DNA of 64,000 bases from Streptosporangium sp. NBC_01756 (GTDB lineage: Bacteria > Actinomycetota > Actinomycetes > Streptosporangiales > Streptosporangiaceae). A program made the translations under genes and the position numbers. Of this stretch, positions 9,351 through 17,257 are shown one piece after another (the stretch's first letter is position 1; every line of letters starts with the position of its first letter). Location: the NCBI RefSeq assembly GCF_035917975.1, contig NZ_CP109130.1:3906001-3970000 (forward strand), written 5' to 3'. The notes under the pieces are model-generated. The model did no database searches. It was not told where the DNA came from and worked only from the letters and a program-made list of their open reading frames with translations.

Positions 9351-9420
9351 GGGCGGGTGATCCGATCGAGGTCCGGGGCGTAGACGGAAAGGGGGGTGCG
9401 GCGGATCGTGTCGGGGCCCG

Positions 9421-10851
9421 TCAGCCTGCCGATGCGGAGCCCGGCGACTGGAAGGCCATCCACTCCAGGACGCCCGTCGAGAACCCGGGCTTGGAGGTGA
9501 TGTTCAGCCGTAGCCTGGTGGTGCTGACCGGGGTGAACGTGGTGACGTTGTAGGTGTTGCCCGCGACGCCGCAAGCCGACTGGCCCGGCACGTTCACGTA
9601 GGCGCTGCCGTTCCAGTACTGGACCTGGCAGGAGGCGGGCAGGTCGATGCCCAGGTTGTCGTCGAACCAGTAGGTGGCGACCCGGTCGACGCTCTGTGCG
9701 GTGGGCCACTGGTAGGTGATCGACTCGGTGCCCTGGTGGTCCCAGTTGCCGTAGGCGCCGTGGCTGTGATCGGCCGAACCGGTGGGCACGAACCCGTCCT
9801 TGATCGCGCCGAGGGTCTCCCACGAGGAGACGAAGGACGTCGAGGCCGTGGCGCCGGAGGCGAGGTTGGTGCCGGTCGGCGGCTGGCCGCCACCACCGGG
9901 ACCGGTGGTCTGGATCACCTTCTGCATGGTGCCGTCGGCGTTCCAGTAGAGCTTGTCCAGCGTCACCGAACGCCGGAAGTTGCCCCCGCCGGGAGCGGCG
10001 GCGTTGTGGTAGACCATGTACCACTGGCCCTTGAACTCGATGATCGCCGGATGGTTGGTCGTGGAGGTGACCTGGTCCAGCACGATCCCGCGGTGGGTCC
10101 ACGGCCCCAGCGGGTTGCTCGCGGTGGCGTAACGGATGCACGCGTAGCCCGGTGCCGCGCAGCCGGAGTCGTTGGCGGCGTAGGCCAGGTAGTAGACGCC
10201 GTTGCGTTTGAACATCCAGGGCGCCTCCCAGAAGTTCGTCACGCCGCTCGGGGTGGTCACCGAGCCGTTGATCGAGGTCATGTTGGAGTTGAGCTTGGCG
10301 GCGCGCAGCCCGTAGTAGGAGCCCCAGTACAGGTAGACCTGGCCGTCGTCGTCGGTGAACACGGTCGGGTCGATGTTGAGCGGCGAGGAGTTGGGCGTGC
10401 TGTCGCTGACCAGCGGACCGCCCTTGGCGTCGGTGAACGGTCCCAGCGGGCTGTTGCCGACGGCCACCCCGATGTCCATCCAGCCCGCGCCGTTGCCGTT
10501 GACCGGCACGTACCAGTAGTACCTTCCGTCGGCTCCCCGCTCCACCTCGCCCGCCCAGGCGTCGGCGCCCGCCCAGGAGAAGTTGGAGATCGACAGCTTC
10601 GCCCCCTGGTCGGTGAAGGTCGTCGCGTCGGCCGAGGTGAAGACGTGCCAGTCGCGCATGACGAAGTTGGTGCCTCCGGCGGGCGCCTCGTCATGGCCGG
10701 TGTGGAGATACAGGGTGTCGCCGACGACCAGCGCCGCCGGGTCGGCCGTGTAGATCGTGGTGGTGATCGGCACCGCCGCGGGCGCGGGTTGTCCCGTGGC
10801 GAGGACGAGCACGAGTGCTCCTGCGAGGGCTGCCGTCCATCGTGGTCTCAA
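9421..10851 (-). CDS. Secreted GH43 glycosidase with C-terminal F5/8C domain
   Basis: 476-residue secreted enzyme with an N-terminal signal peptide ending near PAPAA (about residue 26). The five-bladed propeller of GH43 carries its expected triad: base D37 (TADPAA), pKa modulator D161 (LNIDPTVF) and acid E209 (NFWEAPW). An F5/8C binding domain follows from about residue 330. The start is TTG 10851, 6 bases after AGGAG (10858-10862); no ATG gives a complete signal peptide. GH43 members are mostly alpha-L-arabinofuranosidases, arabinanases or beta-xylosidases. A neighbouring GH127 gene under the same operator makes an arabinofuranoside substrate likely. It is first gene of a two-gene operon. 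Confidence 0.9.
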   Translation of the reverse strand: MRPRWTAALAGALVLVLATGQPAPAAVPITTTIYTADPAALVVGDTLYLHTGHDEAPAGGTNFVMRDWHVFTSADATTFTDQGAKLSISNFSWAGADAWAGEVERGADGRYYWYVPVNGNGAGWMDIGVAVGNSPLGPFTDAKGGPLVSDSTPNSSPLNIDPTVFTDDDGQVYLYWGSYYGLRAAKLNSNMTSINGSVTTPSGVTNFWEAPWMFKRNGVYYLAYAANDSGCAAPGYACIRYATASNPLGPWTHRGIVLDQVTSTTNHPAIIEFKGQWYMVYHNAAAPGGGNFRRSVTLDKLYWNADGTMQKVIQTTGPGGGGQPPTGTNLASGATASTSFVSSWETLGAIKDGFVPTGSADHSHGAYGNWDHQGTESITYQWPTAQSVDRVATYWFDDNLGIDLPASCQVQYWNGSAYVNVPGQSACGVAGNTYNVTTFTPVSTTRLRLNITSKPGFSTGVLEWMAFQSPGSASAG

Positions 10852-11007
10852 GGTGCGCTCCTATCGTTGTCCGACCTGGCGATTTCCCTTGTTAACGCTC
10901 ACATTTATGGCCCGGCAGGTGAATGCGACGCTGCCGCCATGGCATCGGAGCGACCGGCTCTTCATCTTCACTTCCTCCGCATCCCCGAAGTGCGCCGAAG
11001 TCGTATG

Positions 11008-11023
11008 AAAGGTTTTCGGAAAC
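11008..11023. promoter_or_regulatory. LacI-type operator, copy 1
   Basis: AAAGGTTTTCGGAAAC. An identical 16-bp sequence occurs on the opposite strand at 14261-14276. Its core GTTTTCGGAAAC is a near-palindrome around a central CG, the usual layout of LacI-family sites. The likely ligand is the LacI protein encoded at 13164-14183. Confidence 0.75.
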
Positions 11024-11049
11024 GTAAGCCCAATATGAAGGGCTGTCAA
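11021..11049 (-). promoter_or_regulatory. Promoter of the GH43/hydrolase operon
   Basis: Reading leftward: TTGACA (11049-11044), exactly 17 bases, TACGTT (11026-11021). The operator AAAGGTTTTCGGAAAC (11008-11023) overlaps the end of the -10. The same arrangement is found at 14235-14276 in front of the sugar ABC operon. Confidence 0.7.
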
Positions 11050-11145
11050 TCAAGCCGATGCCCTTGCTCACTTGCCATCTCCCAGGCTCACCACTCCGTT
11101 CTGCAGAAATCGATCAGAGGCGCCGGGATGAAAATTACATTTTTG

Positions 11146-11159
11146 CGAAAAGCTTTTCG
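11146..11159. promoter_or_regulatory. Perfect 14-bp palindrome CGAAAAGCTTTTCG
   Basis: It lies in the divergent region about 300 bases upstream of the GH43 start. It differs by two central bases from CGAAATCCTTTTCG at 14188-14201, which overlaps the ribosome site of the LacI gene. It is a candidate second-class site for the same repressor. Confidence 0.5.
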
Positions 11160-11278
11160 GTACGACATGCTCTCCGACCACGCCGGGACCAGCCCCGCGC
11201 GGCGGAGACATGCCGTCCCTCCGGGATTGGGTCTTGACAGTCGGAACCACGGCGCCAACACTCGGGGCACTTGACCAT

Positions 11279-11296
11279 GTGACATAGCGCTGTCAC
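11279..11296. promoter_or_regulatory. Inverted repeat GTGACA-N6-TGTCAC
   Basis: Six-base arms around TAGCGC, downstream of a TTGACA at 11234. It is a candidate operator for the plus-strand secreted protein gene at 11770. The binding protein is not evident. Confidence 0.3.
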
Positions 11297-11608
11297 CGAC
11301 CGGACCCTTAGCGCTGACCTGAGCCGGCACCGACTCGGAGCCGGCGGGAGCGTCACGGCGAGACCGTTCCGCTCCTTCACCCCCATTCCGGGCGAGACCG
11401 TTCCGACCTCTCACCCTCACCCCGTCCGCCCCGATCCCCCTGGTCGCGGGTGGCACGCCGTATCCCCTCACCGGCACTTCCAGGCGCCGCCGCTTCGTCA
11501 GGCATGCGCGAGCGGCCCGGGCTCACTCGGCTGACGCGAACACGTGGGCCGGCCGGCGGTGCCGTGCCGTGGCCAGGCCCACCGCCTGACACGGGCGACC
11601 CGGCGAAG

Positions 11609-11640
11609 CCGGTCATCACCCCGACCGGTCATCACCCCGA
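11609..11640. repeat. Two tandem copies of a 16-mer
   Basis: CCGGTCATCACCCCGA is repeated without a gap at 11609-11624 and 11625-11640, in the long leader upstream of the gene at 11770. No function is evident. Confidence 0.7.
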
Positions 11641-11769
11641 GGAGAAACCGGTGCCCGAACGCGCCCAGGGACCGAGCCGAGCTCCGCGACGGCCGGCACG
11701 GTGCGGTCGTGGCGGCCGCCGCCCGCCCGGTTCCCCGTCCACCGCACCGACGACCACGGAGGTACGATC

Positions 11770-13029
11770 ATGAAACGATGGTGGATCACCACCGTCCCCG
11801 CGCTGATCCTGAGCCTGATCATGTCGCCCGCGGGCGCGGCGCCCGCCGCCGCCGCCGACGTCAACCTGGCCCGATCGGCCACCCCCAGCGCCTCCTACAC
11901 CTCCTCCTGGGAGAGCGTCAACGCGATCAACGACGGCATCGACCCGCCGACCTCAAACGACACCGCCAACCCGCGCTGGGGCACCTGGCCCAACACCGGA
12001 GAGCAGTGGGCGCTGCTGACCTGGCCCCAGGCGCAGACGCTCACCTCGGCACAGGTCTACTTCTTCGACGACGGCGGCGGCGTGCGGGTGCCGTCCTCAT
12101 GGCGGCTGCAGCAGTGGAACGGCAGCGCTTATGCGGACATCCCCGGTAGCTATCCGCGGGCGCTCAACGCCTACAACACGGTCACGTTCTCCGCGGTGAC
12201 CACCACCCGGTTACGCGTCCTGCTGCAGAGCGGCCAGGGCTCCGTCGGCCTGCTGGAGGTCAAGGCGATGGGGCAGGGCGTGCCGCAGACCGGCTGGAGC
12301 CCGCCGACCGGCCTCGTCACCCCCCTGAACGAGGTGTGGCAGCACGTCGAGTCGACCTACCCCAACCTGTACGGCTTCCGCAACTATGCCTGGGACCAGG
12401 TCATGGCCAACAGGGGGAGCATCAACTACTGCGTGCGCTGGGACTCGAGCGCTCCCGTGTCGGCCACGCTGCGCGACCAGATCCAGACCGCGCTCAGCCG
12501 CCAGTTCAAGAAGTGGATGGACGTCATGGCGGGCCACAACGGCTGGCCGTACCAGAGCGTGCCGGTGAAGGTGGTCGGCTGGGCGGTGCGCGACCGCTCC
12601 ACACTGCAGTGGAGCGACACCTCCGTCGACGTCTACGTCAACGACATCAACGAGAACGCGCCGCAGTGCGCACCGGCGTGCGGCCGGTTCTTCAACCAGA
12701 GCGGGAACTACCCGAACTGCCCCGGCGGGATCGCCCACCACTACGACATGTCGCTCTGGCTCACCTCCGGCTTCGCCGGGGGCGCGGGCGGCGACTGGGG
12801 GCAGCGGGTCGGCAGCGAGTATGCCGTGAGCAACGTCAACGCCGACAACATGCATATCCTGCTCCACGAGATCGGGCACAGCTTCGGCCTCGACGACTTC
12901 TACGACTGGACGCCCACCGGTGTCTGCTGCTTCGTGATGAAGGCGGGCAGCGCCACCCAGATCACCGATTTCGACGCGTGGATGCTGCGCGACTGGTGGC
13001 GTCACCTCAAGAACCGCTACGGCTACTGA
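11770..13029 (+). CDS. Secreted F5/8C-domain metzincin-like protein
   Basis: 419-residue secreted protein. ATG 11770 follows GGAGGT by 6 bases and opens a signal peptide ending near PAAAAD (about residue 29). Residues about 30-165 form an F5/8C domain strikingly like the last domain of the 6099-9350 hydrolase. The C-terminal half carries a zinc-protease signature: HEIGHSFGLDD with H366, E367, H370 and D376 (snapalysin-like HExxHxxGxxD), then a possible Met-turn at M390 (CCFVMKAG). Several paired Cys suggest disulfides. It may be a peptidase delivered to a glycan or glycoprotein surface. It is followed by a strong hairpin, so it is probably monocistronic. Confidence 0.82.
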   Translation: MKRWWITTVPALILSLIMSPAGAAPAAAADVNLARSATPSASYTSSWESVNAINDGIDPPTSNDTANPRWGTWPNTGEQWALLTWPQAQTLTSAQVYFFDDGGGVRVPSSWRLQQWNGSAYADIPGSYPRALNAYNTVTFSAVTTTRLRVLLQSGQGSVGLLEVKAMGQGVPQTGWSPPTGLVTPLNEVWQHVESTYPNLYGFRNYAWDQVMANRGSINYCVRWDSSAPVSATLRDQIQTALSRQFKKWMDVMAGHNGWPYQSVPVKVVGWAVRDRSTLQWSDTSVDVYVNDINENAPQCAPACGRFFNQSGNYPNCPGGIAHHYDMSLWLTSGFAGGAGGDWGQRVGSEYAVSNVNADNMHILLHEIGHSFGLDDFYDWTPTGVCCFVMKAGSATQITDFDAWMLRDWWRHLKNRYGY

Positions 13030-13035
13030 GTCCGC

Positions 13036-13062
13036 GGGCGCCCCCGCTGATCGGGGGCGCCC
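13036..13062. terminator. Bidirectional hairpin terminator
   Basis: GGGCGCCCCCG-CTGAT-CGGGGGCGCCC is an 11-bp perfect stem. It starts 7 bases after the stop of the plus-strand secreted protein gene and faces the 3' end of the minus-strand LacI gene. Confidence 0.8.
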
Positions 13063-13163
13063 ACCGGCAAACGCCCGGTCACCGCGCCGGGCGGCCTCGT
13101 CCTGCGCGAGTCCGCCCGCGTCGCGAACCCCCGAGCGCCCGAGGCGATCTCACCGCGGGCCGG

Positions 13164-14183
13164 TCAGATCGAGCTCGGACCCGTCGAGTCACGGATGACC
13201 AGGCGGCAGGGTGTCCGGTGCACACCCGGGGTGGCCCGGCCGTCGATGGCGGCGAACAGGTGCTGCGCCGCGGTACGGCCGAGCGCCTCCAGGTTCATGT
13301 CCACAGTGGTCAGCGCCGGACGCGTCTCGGTGGAGAGCACCTCCCAGTTGTCGTAGCCCACCACCGCGACGCTGTCGGGCACCCGGCGCCCGCGCTCCCT
13401 GGCCGCCTCCACGAATCCGGCGGCGATCTGGTCACTGCCGCAGAACACCGCGTCGACGTCCGGTTCGCCCATCAGCAGCATCTCCGCGGCATGCCTGCCC
13501 CACCGCTGCGACCAGGGCCCGTGCAGCGTCTCCCCCACCTGGGTGAGCCCCGCCTCCGCCAGCGCGAGTCGCATGCCCTCGGCCCTGTCCTGGCTGGCCT
13601 TGTAGTTCTCCGGGCCTGTGACATGGGCGATCCTGCGGCGGCCCATCGCCACCAGATGCCGTACGGCGAGCTCCGCACCGCCCACGTCGTCGGGGACGAA
13701 GGAGACGTCGTCGGGATCGTCCGACGCACCGTAGGCGTAGACCACCGGAATCGGCAGGTCCCGGCTGATGGAGGGCCGGATGTTGGTGCTCTCACCCACC
13801 ACGATGAGCCCGTCGACCCGCCTGGACAGCAGCGTGCGGACGTAGTGCTGCTCCCTGATCGCGTCGCCTCTGGCGTCGCAGAGCATGACCGCCATCTTGC
13901 CCGCGCCGAACGCGTCCTCCGCGCCGAGCAGGACGGGGATGCCGAACCTGCCCACGCTGTCGCTGGTCAGCAGCCCGACCGTGCGGGTCTGGCCGGACAG
14001 CAGGCCCCTGGCCAGGGCGTTGGGCTGGAAGGCCAGCTCCTCGGCGGCCCTCAGCACCCGCTGCCTGGTCTCGGCCCGCACGTCGTTCTTGCCGTTCAGG
14101 GCCTTGGAAGCGGTGGCGATCGACACCCCGGCGCGGGAGGCCACGTCGTTGATGGTCACCGCACGCGACCGCCTGCCCACCAT
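13164..14183 (-). CDS. LacI family repressor of the arabinoside locus
   Basis: 339-residue LacI/GalR regulator. The N-terminal HTH is at about residues 10-32 (TINDVASRAGVSIATASKAL) with a hinge to about 60; a periplasmic-binding-protein-like effector domain fills the rest. ATG 14183 lies downstream of AAGGA. The ribosome site overlaps the dyad CGAAATCCTTTTCG (14188-14201), suggesting autoregulation. It is divergent from the SBP-permease-permease-GH127 operon and sits between the two sugar operons that share the 16-bp operator. It therefore probably represses both, released by an arabinose-containing sugar. Confidence 0.93.
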   Translation of the reverse strand: MVGRRSRAVTINDVASRAGVSIATASKALNGKNDVRAETRQRVLRAAEELAFQPNALARGLLSGQTRTVGLLTSDSVGRFGIPVLLGAEDAFGAGKMAVMLCDARGDAIREQHYVRTLLSRRVDGLIVVGESTNIRPSISRDLPIPVVYAYGASDDPDDVSFVPDDVGGAELAVRHLVAMGRRRIAHVTGPENYKASQDRAEGMRLALAEAGLTQVGETLHGPWSQRWGRHAAEMLLMGEPDVDAVFCGSDQIAAGFVEAARERGRRVPDSVAVVGYDNWEVLSTETRPALTTVDMNLEALGRTAAQHLFAAIDGRATPGVHRTPCRLVIRDSTGPSSI

Positions 14184-14187
14184 AATC

Positions 14188-14201
14188 CGAAATCCTTTTC
14201 G
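14188..14201. promoter_or_regulatory. Dyad overlapping the lacI ribosome site
   Basis: CGAAA-TCCT-TTTCG has five-base perfect arms and matches the palindrome at 11146-11159 in 12 of 14 positions. Binding here would block translation or elongation of the LacI gene. Confidence 0.5.
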
Positions 14202-14234
14202 TTAGACCGTTTCATCTAAGGCTATACCAACCCA

Positions 14235-14263
14235 TTGACACCGCTAGATGTTTCTCCTATGTT
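14235..14263 (+). promoter_or_regulatory. Promoter of the sugar ABC/GH127 operon
   Basis: TTGACA (14235-14240), 17-base spacer, TATGTT (14258-14263). The operator GTTTCCGAAAACCTTT begins at 14261, inside the -10, the same geometry as at the GH43 operon. Confidence 0.75.
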
Positions 14264-14276
14264 TCCGAAAACCTTT
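14261..14276. promoter_or_regulatory. LacI-type operator, copy 2
   Basis: GTTTCCGAAAACCTTT is the exact reverse complement of the element at 11008-11023, with the similarity extending to 18 of 19 bases. It overlaps the -10 and transcription start region of the ABC/GH127 operon. Confidence 0.78.
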
Positions 14277-14322
14277 AATTTTAGTTTCGTAGCGTGCGGG
14301 GGGCGCACTGGAAGGAGAGGTC

Positions 14323-15585
14323 ATGCACCCACGTTCGCCGGTCAGGGTCGCCCTGCTCGCGATGTTAGCGATAACAATCACCGCGTGCGCAGATTCGGAA
14401 CCCGCACAACCCTCCTCGGAGGGCGTCACGATCACCATGTGGACCCGTGCCGCCACGCAGGCGCAGAGCGAACGGCTGGTCGCCGCCTACAACAAGGGTC
14501 ACAAGAACCAGGTGAAGCTGACCGTCATCCCGACGGACAACTACCAACCGCGCATCGCGGCCGCGGCCGGCGCCAAGCAACTCCCCGACGTGTTCGCGGC
14601 AGACGTGATCTTCGTTCCCAACTACACCTCGCAGGGCCTGTTCCTGGACATCAGCGAGCGGCTGGCGGCCCTGCCGTACAAGGACAAGCTCGCGCCCTCG
14701 CATCTCAAGCTCGGCACGCTGGACGGCAGGCAGTACACGCTGCCCCACACGCTCGACCTGTCGGTCTGGTTCTGGAACAAGGATCTCTACGCCAAGGCCG
14801 GGCTCGATCCCGAGAAGGGCCCGAAGACGCTGAAGGAGTTCGCCGAGCAGGCCACCACCGTGCAGGACAAGCTCGGCAAGGACGAGAAGGTGCACGGCAC
14901 GTTCTTCGGCGGCAACTGCGGCGGCTGCTACGTCTTCACCTTCTGGCCGTCGGTCTGGGCGGCGGGCGGGCAGGTGATGAACCCCGAGGGCACCGCCTCG
15001 CTGAACGACCAGCCCGCGATGACCGACGTGTTCAAGATCTACCGCGACCTCTACGCCAAGGGGGTCTCGGGTCCCACGACGAAGGAGGAGCAGGGCCCGA
15101 CCTGGACCGGGTTCTTCCCCAAGGGACAGATCGGCGTCATGCCGATGCCCTCGACCACGCTCGGCCTGATGCCCGGGGACATGAAGATCGGCGTCGCGCC
15201 GATCGCCGGGCCTGACGGCGGCGAGTCCACGTTCGTCGGCGGCGACTCGATCGGCATCTCCGCCACGAGCGCGAACCCCGACGCGGCCTGGGACTTCCTG
15301 TCCTGGACGGTCTCCGACGAAGCGCAGGTCGAGGTCATGGCCAAGAACAAGGACGTGCTGGCCCGGACCGACCTGGCGAGCAACAAATACTCGGCGGTGG
15401 ACCCACGTGTCGTGCTGATCAACTCGCTGGTGGCCAAGGGGCAGACGCCGTACGCGCCGCGCTTCGGCCAGACGTTCAACGACCCGCAGGGGCCGTGGCT
15501 GCGCTTCGCGCGGGAGGCCGTGTTCGGCGACGCGGGCAAGCTGCCGCAGCTCGACACCGAGATCGACAAGTCGCTTCAGCAATGA
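14323..15585 (+). CDS. Sugar ABC transporter substrate-binding lipoprotein (family 1)
   Basis: 420-residue extracellular sugar-binding protein. ATG 14323 follows GGAAGGAGAGG; lipobox ITAC places the lipidated Cys at residue 22. The body is a family-1 solute-binding fold (ITMWTRAATQAQ, then a central AxPDVFA-like stretch and C-terminal helices). It is first gene of the SBP-permease-permease-GH127 operon and its stop overlaps the next start (ATGA). By context the ligand is probably a short arabino-oligosaccharide. Confidence 0.93.
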   Translation: MHPRSPVRVALLAMLAITITACADSEPAQPSSEGVTITMWTRAATQAQSERLVAAYNKGHKNQVKLTVIPTDNYQPRIAAAAGAKQLPDVFAADVIFVPNYTSQGLFLDISERLAALPYKDKLAPSHLKLGTLDGRQYTLPHTLDLSVWFWNKDLYAKAGLDPEKGPKTLKEFAEQATTVQDKLGKDEKVHGTFFGGNCGGCYVFTFWPSVWAAGGQVMNPEGTASLNDQPAMTDVFKIYRDLYAKGVSGPTTKEEQGPTWTGFFPKGQIGVMPMPSTTLGLMPGDMKIGVAPIAGPDGGESTFVGGDSIGISATSANPDAAWDFLSWTVSDEAQVEVMAKNKDVLARTDLASNKYSAVDPRVVLINSLVAKGQTPYAPRFGQTFNDPQGPWLRFAREAVFGDAGKLPQLDTEIDKSLQQ

Positions 15586-16496
15586 CGTTGACACTCACCC
15601 GGTCCGGCAGGCGGGGGCGGTCCACGCCCTCGCCCTGGTGGCGCGGGCGGAAGGCGCAGGGCTGGCTGTACGCCGGCCCCACCGCGGTGATCGTCGGCGT
15701 GCTGTTCGTGGTGCCGCTGGTGCTCGTCAGCTGGATGTCGCTGAACCGCTGGCCGCTGCTCGGTAAGGCGACCCCCAACTTCCCCGGCAACTACACCGCG
15801 ATCGCCGACAACCCGCTGTTCGTCGACGCGGTCGCGTTCACGCTCAAGTACACCGTCATCACCACGGTCCTGCTGTCCGCGCTCGCACTCGGCCTGGCCC
15901 TGCTGGTGCAGGAGCGCAGGCCGGGGGTCGGCTTCTTCCGCACCGCGTTCTTCCTGCCGGGCGCCGTCGGCTTCGCCGCGGCCGCGCTGCTGTTCTACGG
16001 CATGCTGAACAACGACTTCGGACCGATCGACCCGATCCTGCGCTCCCTCGGGATCACCGACGAGCCGGTCAAATGGATCGGCACCCCGAACATGGCGCTG
16101 TTCTCCACGATCACCCTGGTGCTCTGGCGCTTCGCCGGGTTCAACATGCTGATCCTGCTCACCGGGCTCCAGTCGATCCCGGTCGAGGTCTACGAGGCGG
16201 CCAGGACCGACGGCGCCGACCGGTGGCAGATCTTCACCAAGATCACCCTTCCGCTGCTGCGTCCGACGATCGCGCTGATGCTGATCCTCAGCGTCACCGG
16301 CTCGCTGCTGGCCTTCGACCAGTTCTTCGTCTTCACCAACGGCGGCCCGGACAACAGCACGGTCTCGATGGTGATGGTCATCTACCGCGACGCGTTCTTC
16401 CGCTTCGACCTCGGTGGTGCCGCCGCCCTCTCGGTCGTGCTGCTCGTCGCGCTGGTCGCACTCAACGCCCTGCAGATGAAGGTGCTCCGCAAATGA
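15582..16496 (+). CDS. Sugar ABC transporter permease 1 (MalF-like)
   Basis: 304-residue inner-membrane permease. It has a basic N-terminus, six predicted membrane segments and the EAA loop (EAARTDGADRWQIFTKITLP). ATG 15582 overlaps the upstream TGA by 4 bases. It pairs with the next permease to form the sugar channel. No ATPase gene is linked, so a shared MsiK-type ATPase encoded elsewhere is presumed, as is known for many actinomycete sugar importers. Confidence 0.94.
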   Translation: MTLTLTRSGRRGRSTPSPWWRGRKAQGWLYAGPTAVIVGVLFVVPLVLVSWMSLNRWPLLGKATPNFPGNYTAIADNPLFVDAVAFTLKYTVITTVLLSALALGLALLVQERRPGVGFFRTAFFLPGAVGFAAAALLFYGMLNNDFGPIDPILRSLGITDEPVKWIGTPNMALFSTITLVLWRFAGFNMLILLTGLQSIPVEVYEAARTDGADRWQIFTKITLPLLRPTIALMLILSVTGSLLAFDQFFVFTNGGPDNSTVSMVMVIYRDAFFRFDLGGAAALSVVLLVALVALNALQMKVLRK

Positions 16497-17257
16497 GGTA
16501 CTACACGACGATGTCGGCGCTGGCCGTGCTCTTCCTGTTCCCGCTGCTGTGGAGTGGCTGGTCGTCGTTGGAGGATCCGGGCGACTACCTGAAGATGGCC
16601 CGCTTCGGTGAGGGCGTCGGCACCTACCTCACCAACAGCGTGCTCGTCTCCTGCATGACCGTCGCGGGTACCCTCGCGGTGTCCGCGCTCGGCGGGTACG
16701 CCTTCGCCCGCTTCGACTTCCCGGGCAAGAACCTGCTGTTCCTGGCCACGCTGGCCATCCTGATGGTGCCGTACGCGACGATCCTGATCCCGCTCTACGT
16801 CCTGCTGGGCTACCTGGGCCTGCAGAACTCACTGGTCGGGCTGGCGCTGGTGTTCGTGATGTTCCAGCTGCCGTTCGCGCTGTTCATGATGCGCAACGCG
16901 TTCGAGGCGATCCCGCGTGAGCTGGAGGAGGCGGCACTGGTCGACGGCTGCGGCACCTTCCACGCCTTCTCCAGGATCCTGCTCCACGCCGTGCGCCCCG
17001 CCCTGATCACGGTCGGCCTGTTCGCCTTCCTCGCCTCCTGGAACGACTTCTTCGCGCCGCTGATCCTGCTCAACGACGGTGCCGGCTTCACTCTTCCGGT
17101 GGCCGTGGTCAGCATGACCCAGGGCACATTCGGCTCCATCGACTACGGCATGTTGCAGGCGGGCGTCATGGTCATGGCGCTCCCGTGCCTGATCCTCTTC
17201 GTCCTACTGCAGCGCCACTACGTGCGCGGATTCATGTCAGGAGCTCTGCGTGGCTAA
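16493..17257 (+). CDS. Sugar ABC transporter permease 2 (MalG-like)
   Basis: 254-residue permease with the MalG-type EAA loop (LEEAALVDGCGTFHAFSRI) and about six membrane segments. ATG 16493 overlaps the preceding TGA by 4 bases. Its C-terminus overlaps the start of the GH127 gene by 8 bases, so import and intracellular cleavage are translationally linked. It is slightly shorter at the N-terminus than many MalG proteins. Confidence 0.93.
   Translation: MRYYTTMSALAVLFLFPLLWSGWSSLEDPGDYLKMARFGEGVGTYLTNSVLVSCMTVAGTLAVSALGGYAFARFDFPGKNLLFLATLAILMVPYATILIPLYVLLGYLGLQNSLVGLALVFVMFQLPFALFMMRNAFEAIPRELEEAALVDGCGTFHAFSRILLHAVRPALITVGLFAFLASWNDFFAPLILLNDGAGFTLPVAVVSMTQGTFGSIDYGMLQAGVMVMALPCLILFVLLQRHYVRGFMSGALRG

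Larger units (their letters stand above)
10852..11769. other. 918-base divergent regulatory region
   Basis: No supported gene. The left part holds the promoter and operator of the GH43 operon (11008-11049) and a perfect 14-bp palindrome (11146-11159). The right part holds a TTGACA at 11234-11239, a GTGACA-N6-TGTCAC dyad (11279-11296), a 15-base direct repeat (GGCGAGACCGTTCCG, twice, near 11359 and 11393) and two tandem 16-mers (11609-11640). The leader of the plus-strand gene at 11770 is therefore unusually long. Confidence 0.6.

Noticed and set aside
7461..9383. Long open frame (about 640 codons) on the plus strand opposite the MGH1-like hydrolase
   Set aside because: It is an antisense shadow typical of very high-GC coding DNA: Arg/Val/Gly-biased, no domain, while the minus frame has a signal peptide and domains.
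11088..11477. Minus-strand frame in the divergent region
   Set aside because: Composition is unlike protein, it runs through palindromes and promoter elements, and has no ribosome site.
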